From NCBI RefSeq assembly GCF_000617845.2, contig NZ_DF820425.1:6826741-6890740 (forward strand): a DNA stretch of 64,000 nucleotides, written 5' to 3'. The position numbers were made by a program, and so were the translations under genes. The notes below the pieces were generated by a model. It made no database searches and was not told the DNA's origin. It saw only the letters and a program-made list of their open reading frames with translations. Of the stretch, positions 33,378-41,800 are shown one piece after another (within the stretch, counting starts at the first letter, position 1; each line of letters starts with the position of its first letter). The DNA is from Bradyrhizobium sp. DOA9 (GTDB lineage: Bacteria > Pseudomonadota > Alphaproteobacteria > Rhizobiales > Xanthobacteraceae).

Positions 33378-34682
33378 ATGACGTTTTCCAGCATCTTCGC
33401 GCAGTTCGTCGCGTTCATCGGCGGCATCGCGCTGCAATGGCGCAAGATGACGGGCACCGAGCCCGCGCCGGCCTGGGGCGAGAAGCCCGCCATTCCCGAG
33501 GCCAAGCCGCAAGGCGCGATCCCGACCTTGAAGATGCCGACCGCGCGCGGCTGGCGCGACGGCGAGAAGCCGATCGCTGCGCCCGGGCTCGAGGTCAATG
33601 CGTTCGCGACCGGCCTCGACCATCCGCGCTGGATCGAGGTGCTGCCCAACGGCGACGTGCTGATCGCGGAAGCGACGCAGATCGCGGGCGCGCCGCGCAG
33701 CGTGTTCCACTATGCGATGCAGGCGACGATGCGACGCGCCGCGGCGCTCGGCGTCTCCGCCAACCGCATCACGCTGCTGCGCGACAAGAACGGCGACGGC
33801 GTTGCGGAGGTTCGCGGCGCCTTCATGGAGAACCTCAACCAGCCGTTCGGCATGGCGCTGGTCGGCAACACTTTCTACGTCGGCAACACCGACGGCGTGA
33901 TGGCCTTTCCTTACGTTGCCGACGCCGATCGCATCACCGCGCCGGGCCAGCGGCTCACGACGTTCAAGCCCGCCGGCCACTGGACGCGCAGCCTGCTCGC
34001 CAGCCCCGACGGCAAGAAGCTCTATGCCGGCGTCGGCTCGCTCAGCAACATCGCCGAGATGGGCATGGAGGTCGAGCAAGGCCGCGCCGCGGTCTACGAG
34101 CTCGATCTCGCTGCCGGCACGCATCGCATTTTCGGCGCCGGCCTGCGCAATCCGGTCGGCCTTGCCTGGGAGCCGACGACAGGCGTGCTCTGGACCGTCG
34201 TCAACGAGCGCGACGGCCTCGGCGACGAGACGCCGCCGGACTACCTCACCTCGGTGCGCGACGGCGGCTTCTACGGCTGGCCCTATTGCTACTGGGGCAA
34301 GACGGTGGACGACCGCGTGCCGCAGGACCCGGCGATGGTCGCCAAGGCGATTCAACCGGACTACGCGCTTGGCGGCCACACCGCCTCGCTCGGCCTGTGC
34401 TGGATGCCCGTAGGCACCCTGCCCGGCTTCGGCGACGGCATGGTGATCGGCCAGCACGGTTCGTGGAATCGCAGCAAGCTGTCCGGCTACAAGCTGGTGT
34501 TCATCCCGTTCGCGAACGGCAAGCCCTCCGGCCCCTCGCGCGACATCCTGTCGGGCTTCCTGTCGCCGGACGAGAAGGAATCCTACGGCCGTCCGGTCGG
34601 CGTCGCGATCGGTCCCGACAAGAAATCGCTGCTGATGGCCGACGACGTCGGCAACGTGATCTGGCGCGTGACGGGGGCGTAG
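33378..34682 (+). CDS. L-sorbosone/glucose dehydrogenase-like beta-propeller protein
   Basis: 434 residues with one hydrophobic N-terminal segment (SSIFAQFVAFIGGIALQW) that could anchor or export it. The rest is a six-bladed propeller: FATGLDHPRWIEVLPNGDVL, LNQPFGMALVGNTFYVGNTD, FGAGLRNPVGLAWEPTTGVL, NERDGLGDETPPDYLTSVRD with GGFYGWPYCYWG, and HGSWNRSKLSGYKLVFIP. These blocks are those of quinoprotein sugar dehydrogenases (sorbosone dehydrogenase group). PQQ dependence is inferred from the family; there are no pqq genes here. It ends 4 bp from the stop of the convergent aspartate dehydrogenase gene. Confidence 0.9.
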   Translation: MTFSSIFAQFVAFIGGIALQWRKMTGTEPAPAWGEKPAIPEAKPQGAIPTLKMPTARGWRDGEKPIAAPGLEVNAFATGLDHPRWIEVLPNGDVLIAEATQIAGAPRSVFHYAMQATMRRAAALGVSANRITLLRDKNGDGVAEVRGAFMENLNQPFGMALVGNTFYVGNTDGVMAFPYVADADRITAPGQRLTTFKPAGHWTRSLLASPDGKKLYAGVGSLSNIAEMGMEVEQGRAAVYELDLAAGTHRIFGAGLRNPVGLAWEPTTGVLWTVVNERDGLGDETPPDYLTSVRDGGFYGWPYCYWGKTVDDRVPQDPAMVAKAIQPDYALGGHTASLGLCWMPVGTLPGFGDGMVIGQHGSWNRSKLSGYKLVFIPFANGKPSGPSRDILSGFLSPDEKESYGRPVGVAIGPDKKSLLMADDVGNVIWRVTGA

Positions 34683-34686
34683 GGGA

Positions 34687-35511
34687 TCACGTCCCGACGC
34701 AGAGCGTGGCGCGCTGCTTGCGCAGCAGTGCGATCACCGACAGTGCCGTGATCAGGCCAGTCTTGGGATTTTCGGACGGGATGTTCTCGATGCCCATCGA
34801 GAACCGTGCCGAATCCGCCTCGACCTCGATGCGGTGAACGTTGCGCGTCACGGTCGGATCGGCCCAGACCTGAATCCGGGTGCGATCGGGTCCGATGCCC
34901 GCCAGCGACAACGCAACGGCGACGTTGACGTTGGCCGGAAAGCCCTTTGCGGCTTCGCGCGCGCTGCCCTCGAACAGTTTCAGCGGCTCGCGCAGATTGT
35001 CGATGTCGATGTTGTTCTGGACGATGAACGGCGCACCCTTCAAGCCGTCGATCGGCTTGCGCGTCACCATCTTCACCGAATGGATGGTGCCGATTGCGGC
35101 GGCGTTGACGGCATCGAGGCCGATCAGGGCGCCGGTCGGCACCAGGATGCGGCCGCCATTGGCGCGGGCGAGATCGACGAGATCGAAATTGTCGAGCAGG
35201 CCGCCGACGCTGACCACGACCGCGGCCTTGCCGCGCCTCACCGCCGGCTCGACGATCGCACGCAGCTGGCTGCTCGGCGCGCACTCGACCACGATGTCGG
35301 CAGCATCGCCAAGCTGGTCGAGCGGCAGGATCTTCGGCGGGCGGCGCAAGCCGTCGATGAAGGCTTGATGCTTGGCGGGATCCCGCACGGCCACGGCGGC
35401 GAGCGACAGACCCTCGATGCCCTGATCGAGCGCGGTTGCAATCTTGGTGCCGATCGAGCCCAGCCCGGCAATGGCCACCCGCAATTCGCCCGAAGCCTTC
35501 TGATCCGTCAT
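34687..35511 (-). CDS. L-aspartate dehydrogenase-like protein
   Basis: 274 residues. Rossmann start RVAIAGLGSIGTKIATALDQ, DAADIVVECAPSSQLRAIVE, the catalytic-domain block RILVPTGALIGLDAVNAAAI and the C-terminal GFPANVNVAVALSLAGIGPD and RNVHRIEVEADSARF. This is the NadX/aspartate dehydrogenase family (oxidises L-aspartate to iminoaspartate, feeding NAD synthesis); no nadA/nadC is close. It is divergent from a tartrate dehydrogenase gene with a 154-bp gap. In some proteobacteria this family sits in organic-acid clusters and may act on other amino acids. Confidence 0.87.
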   Translation of the reverse strand: MTDQKASGELRVAIAGLGSIGTKIATALDQGIEGLSLAAVAVRDPAKHQAFIDGLRRPPKILPLDQLGDAADIVVECAPSSQLRAIVEPAVRRGKAAVVVSVGGLLDNFDLVDLARANGGRILVPTGALIGLDAVNAAAIGTIHSVKMVTRKPIDGLKGAPFIVQNNIDIDNLREPLKLFEGSAREAAKGFPANVNVAVALSLAGIGPDRTRIQVWADPTVTRNVHRIEVEADSARFSMGIENIPSENPKTGLITALSVIALLRKQRATLCVGT

Positions 35512-35665
35512 CGCACCCTACTTTCTCGCTGGACCGATGTCATACCGCATCGTTTTCTGTATAAGCCAGCCTGAATTGGTCCGGTTGGCCAGGTCGCGGG
35601 ACGCGTTTCGGGCCGGGCCTGTTCTACCGACGCAATTCGCCGATTTCCTCCGACGGAGCTTTCCC

Positions 35666-36739
35666 ATGCGCACCCATTCGATCGCAGCCATTCCTGCCGA
35701 CGGTATCGGCCCCGAGGTAATCTCGGCCGGTGTCCGCGTGCTGGAGGCGCTGGCCAAGCGCAGCGGCGACCTCGCCTTCAACGTCAAGACGTTCGACTGG
35801 GGCTCGGATTACTACAAGAAGCACGGCGTGATGATGCCGGCGGACGGCCTCAGCGAGCTGAAGAAGTTCGACGCGATCTATTTCGGCGCGGTCGGCGCCC
35901 CCGATGTGCCCGACCACATCACGCTGTGGGGCCTGCGCCTGCCGATCTGCCAGGGGTTTGACCAATACGCCAATGTGCGGCCGACCAAGATTCTGCCGGG
36001 CGTCGCCTCGCCGCTGCGCAATGTCGGGGTCGGCGATCTCGACTGGGTGATCGTGCGCGAGAATTCGGAAGGCGAGTATGCCGGCATGGGCGGCCGCGCC
36101 CACAGAGGCCTGCCGGAGGAGGTCGGCACCGAAGTGGCGGTGTTCACCCGTGTCGGCGTCACCCGCATCATGCGCTATGCATTCCAGCTCGCGCAGTCGC
36201 GCCCGCGCAAATTCCTGACCGTGGTGACCAAGTCGAACGCGCAGCGCCACGGCATGGTGATGTGGGACGAGATCGCGGCCGAGGTCGCCGGCGAATTCCC
36301 CGGCGTGACCTGGGACAAGATGCTGGTCGATGCCATGACGGTGCGGATGACGCTGCATCCGAAGAGCCTCGACACCATCGTCGCGACCAATCTCCACGCC
36401 GACATCCTCTCCGACCTCGCCGGCGCGCTGGCGGGAAGCCTCGGCGTCGCGCCGACCGGCAACATCGATCCGCAGCGCCGCTTCCCCTCGATGTTCGAGC
36501 CGATCCACGGCTCGGCTTTCGATATCACCGGCAAGGGCATCGCCAACCCGGTCGCGACGTTCTGGACCGGCGCGCAGATGCTCGAGCATCTCGGCGAGAA
36601 GGATGCCGCCTCGAGGCTGATGGCCGCCGTCGAGCGCGTCTGCGCCGCGGGCGTGCTGACGCCGGATGTCGGGGGCAAGGCGACGACGAAGGAAGTCACG
36701 GACGCCGTGATCGACGCGATCCACGGATCGAACGTGTAG
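35666..36739 (+). CDS. tartrate dehydrogenase/decarboxylase or D-malate dehydrogenase
   Basis: 357 residues of the isocitrate/isopropylmalate dehydrogenase fold: IAAIPADGIGPEVISAGVRV, FGAVGAPDVPDHITLWGLRL, VRENSEGEYAGMGGRAHRGL, RHGMVMWDEIAAEVA, TVRMTLHPKSLDTIVATNLH with DILSD, and FEPIHGSAFDITGKGIANPV. The VGAPDVPDH-LWGLRLPICQ block and 'R-TKILPG' match the TtuC/D-malate branch rather than LeuB. It oxidises tartrate, D-malate or related 2-hydroxyacids with NAD and needs a divalent metal. The start is 35666 behind GGAG; a longer frame begins at 35537 but lacks a ribosome-binding site. Divergent from the aspartate dehydrogenase-like gene. Confidence 0.9.
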   Translation: MRTHSIAAIPADGIGPEVISAGVRVLEALAKRSGDLAFNVKTFDWGSDYYKKHGVMMPADGLSELKKFDAIYFGAVGAPDVPDHITLWGLRLPICQGFDQYANVRPTKILPGVASPLRNVGVGDLDWVIVRENSEGEYAGMGGRAHRGLPEEVGTEVAVFTRVGVTRIMRYAFQLAQSRPRKFLTVVTKSNAQRHGMVMWDEIAAEVAGEFPGVTWDKMLVDAMTVRMTLHPKSLDTIVATNLHADILSDLAGALAGSLGVAPTGNIDPQRRFPSMFEPIHGSAFDITGKGIANPVATFWTGAQMLEHLGEKDAASRLMAAVERVCAAGVLTPDVGGKATTKEVTDAVIDAIHGSNV

Positions 36740-36869
36740 CACGCCGCGTGAGGCGTGGCCGATCAGACGGACACCACGGCGACAGGAGCGTCGACATTGG
36801 AATATTCCTCGGGCCCCGAACGCTTCGGCCTGTCCGTGCCAGAAGGACTGTCGTGGACCAGCCCCGACC

Positions 36870-37715
36870 TCACCGCACGCCGTAACCTGCGAACTCGTCG
36901 CCGACCTTGGCTTCGATGAGTCTTGCAGCCGAGACGTCGCGGTCGCCGGCCTTGTCGCCCTGACCAAGCTTGGCCAGTCCTCGCCCATAGAGCGCGCTGG
37001 CCAGATTTGGCTTCAAGCGCAACGCCGAGTCGTAGTCATCGATGGCCGCGGCGAATTGCCCCATCTTCAGATGGATCAGCGCGCGTGAATCGTGGGTCGC
37101 GGCATCAGCCGCTCCGAGCTGAAGCGCAATGTCGCAATCGCCCAGCCCGGCTTGCAGATCGCCGACGACCGCTCGGGCCCAGCACCGGCCGCTTCTCGCC
37201 AACCTCAAATTCGGATCGAGGCGGATTGCCTCGTCGAAATCCTGCAAGGCACGATCGTACTGCTTCAGCTTCAGGTGGGTGATCGCGCGATTGGCGAAGG
37301 CGTTGGCGTAGCCTGGGTTGAGCCGAATTGCCTCCCCGAAGGCTTCGATCGCTCGGTCGTAGGCGCCCATCTTCAAATAGGCAACGCCGCGATTATTCAC
37401 CGGCTTGACATAGTCGGGCGTGATTCCAATGGCGCGATCGAAGTCGCTGATGGCGCGATCGTACTCCGCGGTCGTCATGTAAGCGTTGCCGCGATTGTTG
37501 TAAGCCACGGCCAGCGCGCTCGGCTTGGCATCACCCGAATCGATCAGCGCCGTACAGCCGGCGATCCGGACCTTGGGCGGGGTGCGCTCTGCGCCGTTGC
37601 ATTGCTCGATGGTCTTGAGCTGGCTGCTGTTCTGCAGTTGCTGGGCGGCCGCCGGCGAACCGGCCGCCAGCAGGGCGAGAATGGGTGCTACGCGGCCGAT
37701 GAACACGGCCCTCAT
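36870..37715 (-). CDS. exported TPR-repeat protein
   Basis: 281 residues. Signal peptide RAVFIGRVAPILALLAAGSP, cut near AAAQ. At least five tetratricopeptide repeats follow: AVAYNNRGNAYMTTAEYDRA, VKPVNNRGVAYLKMGAYDRA, ANAFANRAITHLKLKQYDRA, a diverged unit with Cys (SGRCWARAVVGDLQAGLGDC), THDSRALIHLKMGQFAAAID and SALYGRGLAKLGQGDKAGDR. TPRs bind protein partners, here in the periplasm. GGAGACGACC precedes the ATG, which is 21 bp downstream of the FecR-like gene's stop, so the two form an operon. The pair is divergent from a giant adhesin, so a role in its assembly is plausible. Confidence 0.88.
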   Translation of the reverse strand: MRAVFIGRVAPILALLAAGSPAAAQQLQNSSQLKTIEQCNGAERTPPKVRIAGCTALIDSGDAKPSALAVAYNNRGNAYMTTAEYDRAISDFDRAIGITPDYVKPVNNRGVAYLKMGAYDRAIEAFGEAIRLNPGYANAFANRAITHLKLKQYDRALQDFDEAIRLDPNLRLARSGRCWARAVVGDLQAGLGDCDIALQLGAADAATHDSRALIHLKMGQFAAAIDDYDSALRLKPNLASALYGRGLAKLGQGDKAGDRDVSAARLIEAKVGDEFAGYGVR

Positions 37716-37736
37716 GGTCGTCTCCGTGTCCGGGCT

Positions 37737-38384
37737 TCAGCATCCTCGGCAGATGTTCAATCTCGGAGCGCTCTCCCGTCCCTGCGGACGCACCGTGGCG
37801 TCCGGATGCTTCTTGAGCACCTTGGCCTTGCCCTCCTCGATGAGGGTCGCGAACTTCACCGAACCGTCCTCCAGAACTTCGACGTGCGGCGTGGTGCCAC
37901 GGATTCCCATTGTTGCCACGGGAGTATCGACCTTCATGTCGCCGGTCTTGGCGACCTGGCCGGCTACGAATGTTGCGGTTCCTCTCGCCAGGCTGAAAAA
38001 CGCCGCGTTGGACTTGCCGGCGGGTTCATAGACATACTCGTCCATGGTCATGCGAGCATTGCTCGACAAATTGAACGACGACCCGTCGTTGAAATTGATG
38101 CTGACCCGGCTGTCTGCTTCGGTTCGCACGATGTCGCGGAGATAAACGACGTCGCCGACCTTGGCTTGAGCGGCACGATCGGGAAGGTTCACCTGCACGA
38201 GGGCCGCACCCGGGTGCTCGATCGTAACCGTGCCCGTCACCGTGACCACTTTCCCGATCGCACTTGGCGCCGCGTCCTGAAGGACTGGTTTCACGGGATT
38301 CATCTGAGCTTGCGCGGGCGCGACAAGACTCGCGGATGCACAAACGAAAACAGTCATCAAAGCTGCGATCGTATGCCTGCACAT
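37737..38384 (-). CDS. exported FecR-domain protein
   Basis: 215 residues. Signal peptide RHTIAALMTVFVCASASLVA, cut near AQAQ. A FecR-type domain is at about 45-175: GKVVTVTGTVTIEHPGAALV, then AKVGDVVYLRDIVRTEADSR, VSINFNDGSSFNLSSNARMT, FSLARGTATFVAGQVAKTGD and VDTPVATMGIRGT. It lacks the sensor part and TM of true anti-sigma FecR. This stand-alone 'FecR domain' form is common next to large repeat adhesins. The C-terminus has CRGC. GGAAGGAGCGGGTC precedes the ATG. First gene of the FecR-TPR operon and divergent from the VCBS adhesin. Confidence 0.88.
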   Translation of the reverse strand: MCRHTIAALMTVFVCASASLVAPAQAQMNPVKPVLQDAAPSAIGKVVTVTGTVTIEHPGAALVQVNLPDRAAQAKVGDVVYLRDIVRTEADSRVSINFNDGSSFNLSSNARMTMDEYVYEPAGKSNAAFFSLARGTATFVAGQVAKTGDMKVDTPVATMGIRGTTPHVEVLEDGSVKFATLIEEGKAKVLKKHPDATVRPQGRESAPRLNICRGC

Positions 38385-38826
38385 GACCCGCTCCTTCCGA
38401 GAAGATCTTTTATGCTGATCGCTCGACCAGGACCCGTATGGGTCCCACCCGAGCCCGCAAGCCGCACATCGTCAAGCATCGACGGTGCGATCGGTCCTGA
38501 GGCCAACTCTCCGGCGAGACGCTTTTGGGACTTCGACTGTAGCTCCAGGCCCCTTGCGTCGCCACCAAAGTAAGCTAGAGTTCGTGCAGCCTAACGGTCA
38601 ACTTATTGAGAAGCAAATTGCGGTCATGTCGGGACGCCGGTGTCTCGTGTGAACCTTTCGGTGCCTTGGAAATACCTATAGAGATCGCCTTTTTTATCCG
38701 TCGTCTTCGGCGTGCAGGCCTGGATTTGCCAACGCCAAAACCTGTTTCAATGGCGTAGGCAAGACCGAACAAGAAGACTGCAGCATCGCGCCGAACCCGA
38801 AGAATTCGGGATGCGAGGCCATAGTC
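38385..38826. promoter_or_regulatory. 442-bp divergent control region of the FecR-TPR operon and the adhesin gene
   Basis: No convincing gene. TTGCCAACGCC (38726-38736) and GGCGTAGGCAA (38752-38762) form an 11-bp inverted repeat with one mismatch and a 15-nt loop, 64 bp before the adhesin start, and could be an operator or leader stem. The 38640-38700 stretch is comparatively AT-rich (AATACCTATAGAGAT, CCTTTTTTATCC) and is the likeliest promoter place. GAGGCCATAGTC lies just before the adhesin ATG. Confidence 0.45.
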
Positions 38827-41800
38827 ATGTCAGTTGCGTACCAGGTTGGCCCCCAAGACGGGGGCGTCACGAATTTTCCTATTCAGATCATTGGCTTGGT
38901 CGAAACGGCGGTTGGTTGCGTCACCCTCACCCGCGATGGCGACCGGGCGATCAAGGTCAATGCCGGCGACCTTGTCTGTCGTCATGACGTGATAGAAACC
39001 GCGGCGGATTCACGGGCCGGAATCCGTCTTCTCGACGACACCCTGTTCAATATCTTCAGCCAGGCCCGCGTCGAGCTCCGCGAACTCGCTTCGGAGTCCC
39101 CCGCTTGCTCGCGTTCGACCGCCGTCGCAGTCACTAGCGGACGCTTTGCGTTCATGGCTGGACGGCAGGCGAATGGCGGAGCCCTCACGGTCGACACCCC
39201 CTTCGGCAGCGTTCGTGGCCACGCCCACTCGAGGGGTTTCGGAATCCTGACGGTTGCGGCGTTGACCTTTTCGATGGTGGAGGACGCGAAAGCCGCAGAC
39301 CCGGATGCCCCCCTCGTGGATGATGACACGATCACCTACAAGGACCTGCAGCACGGGGCTTTCGAGCTGATCACCAAGGAGCCTGTGCCGCGGCATATTG
39401 TCGTCGAAGATCCCGGCGAGACCATCGTCCTGAAGAGGATCGGCTCGTCGATCAGCGTCAGCCAGGTTGCGAACAGTGCCGCTCGCATGGATGAGTTGCG
39501 AGACGCCCAGCAGGACGTGCTCGCCAATCTCACGCGAGGTCCGACGGGATCCAGCACGCCCTTCTTCAGCAATCCGCTTTCATTTCAGCACATCAACTTC
39601 ACGACGAATAGCTCGACTACGCCCTTCAATCAGCTGGCACCGCTGCCGGTGTTCGACCTCCCCCTGATCGTCCTGCCGCCGCCAACCCTGAATCTCCCGG
39701 CCGCCCCTGTCGAAATCGACACCCTCACGTTCGATGAGTTCACGGCGTCCAGCGGCACCTTCTCCGCCACAAGTCCAATCAATGCGGCGCTGACTTACGG
39801 GCTCAGTGGCGGGACGGCAGGAAGCACGATCCTGAACGGATTGACATATGACATTTCTCAGGCTGGCCCCTATGGCACCCTCTATCTCAACAGTGCATCC
39901 GGCGCTTACACGTTCGTTCCCGACGGCGCCGCCATCAATGCTCTGTCGTCGCCGACGATCACGAGCTTCATCGTCACGGTTTCGGGCGGCGGATCTTCGG
40001 CCAGCCAAGCCTTCAACATCGCCATCCTCGGCGTCAACGACACGGCTGCTATCTCGGGCGACGCCAGCGGCACGGTGACGGAGGCTGGCGGCGTCGCCAA
40101 TGCAGCTCCGGGCTCGCCGACAGCGAGCGGCACGCTCACCAGTGTGGATGTCGACAACCCGCCCAATACCTTCACGGCGGTCAGCTCGCCGACCCGAAGC
40201 ACGGGCGGCTACGGCCACTTCACGATGACCACCGGCGGCGTCTGGACCTACACGCTCGATGACAGCAACGCCGCGGTACAGGCCTTGAACGTCGGCGAGA
40301 CCCTCACCGATACCCTGACCGTGACCAGCATCGACGGCACTCCCAAGGTCATTACCATCACGATCCAGGGCAGCAACGACGCAGCCATCATCTCCGGCAC
40401 CACGATCGGTTCGGTCGTCGAGGCGGGCAGCACGTCGCCCGGCACGCCGAACGCGACGGGAACGCTTGCCGCCGCAGATGCGGATAGTCCAGCCAACACT
40501 TTCCTGGCTGTCGTCTCGCCGGTTGCAAGTGCGCAAGGCTACGGCAGCTTCACGGTAACTTCGGCCGGCGTGTGGATCTATACGCTCGACAACAGCAATA
40601 CTTCAGTCAAGGCGCTCAATGAAGGCGACACGCTGACTGACAGTTTCACGGTGAGCACGGTCGACGGTACGGTGCAGGTGGTGACGATCACCATCGCCGG
40701 CAGCAATGATGCAGCGATCATCTCCGGAACGACGGCCGGCTCGGTGACCGAGGCCGGAGGCGTGGCCAATGGCACGCCGGGCGCGCAAACTGCGAGCGGC
40801 ACGCTCACCGATGTCGATCCTGACAATACGTCAAATGCATTCACGGCTGTCGGCACGCCGACGACGAGCGCGGGCGGCTTCGGCAGTTTCACGATGACGG
40901 CGCTGGGCACCTGGACCTACACGCTCGATGACAGCAACGGCACCGTGCAGGCCCTCAATGTCGGCGATACCCTGATCGATCAGTTCACCGTAACGACCAT
41001 CGACGGTACGCCGCAGGTGGTGACAATTACAATCAACGGCAGCAACGACGCCGCCGTCATTTCCGGAACAAAATCGGGTTCGGTGCTCGAAGCCGGTAAC
41101 ATCTCCTCCGGCACGCCGGTCGCGACCGGCACGCTCGCCGATACCGACGTCGACAACCCGGCCAACACCTTCATGGCGGTCGTCTCGCCGGTTGCAAGCA
41201 CCCAAGGTTACGGCAGCTTCACGGTAACTTCGGCCGGCGTGTGGACCTATGCGCTCGACAACGGCAATACCTCGGTCAACGCGCTCAATGAGGGCGACAC
41301 GCTGACCGACAGCTTCACGGTGCGCACGGCCGACGGCACGGCGCAGCTGGTGACGATCACCATCGCCGGCAGCAATGACGCAGCGACCATCTCCGGAACG
41401 ACGGCCGGCTCGGTGACCGAGGCCGGAGGCGTGGCCAATGGCACGCCGGGCACGCAAACTGCGAGCGGCACGCTCACCGATCTCGATCCTGACAATACTC
41501 CAAATGCATTCACGGCGGTGAGCACGCCGACGACGAGCGCGGGCGGCTTCGGCAGCTTCACGATGACGGCGCTGGGCACCTGGACCTACACGCTCGATGA
41601 CAGCAACGGCACCGTGCAGGCTCTCAATGTCGGCGATACCCTGATCGATCAATTCACCGTAACGACCGTCGACGGTACGCCGCAGGTGGTGACAATTACA
41701 ATCAACGGCAGCAACGACGCCGCCGTCATTTCCGGAACAAAATCGGGTTCGGTGCTCGAAGCCGGTGGCATTACCTCCGGCACGCCGGTCGCGACCGGCA

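Noticed and set aside
33260..34837. Plus-strand 525-codon frame overlapping the sorbosone-type dehydrogenase
   Set aside because: Arg-rich shift of the real frame at 33378-34682, which carries all family motifs.
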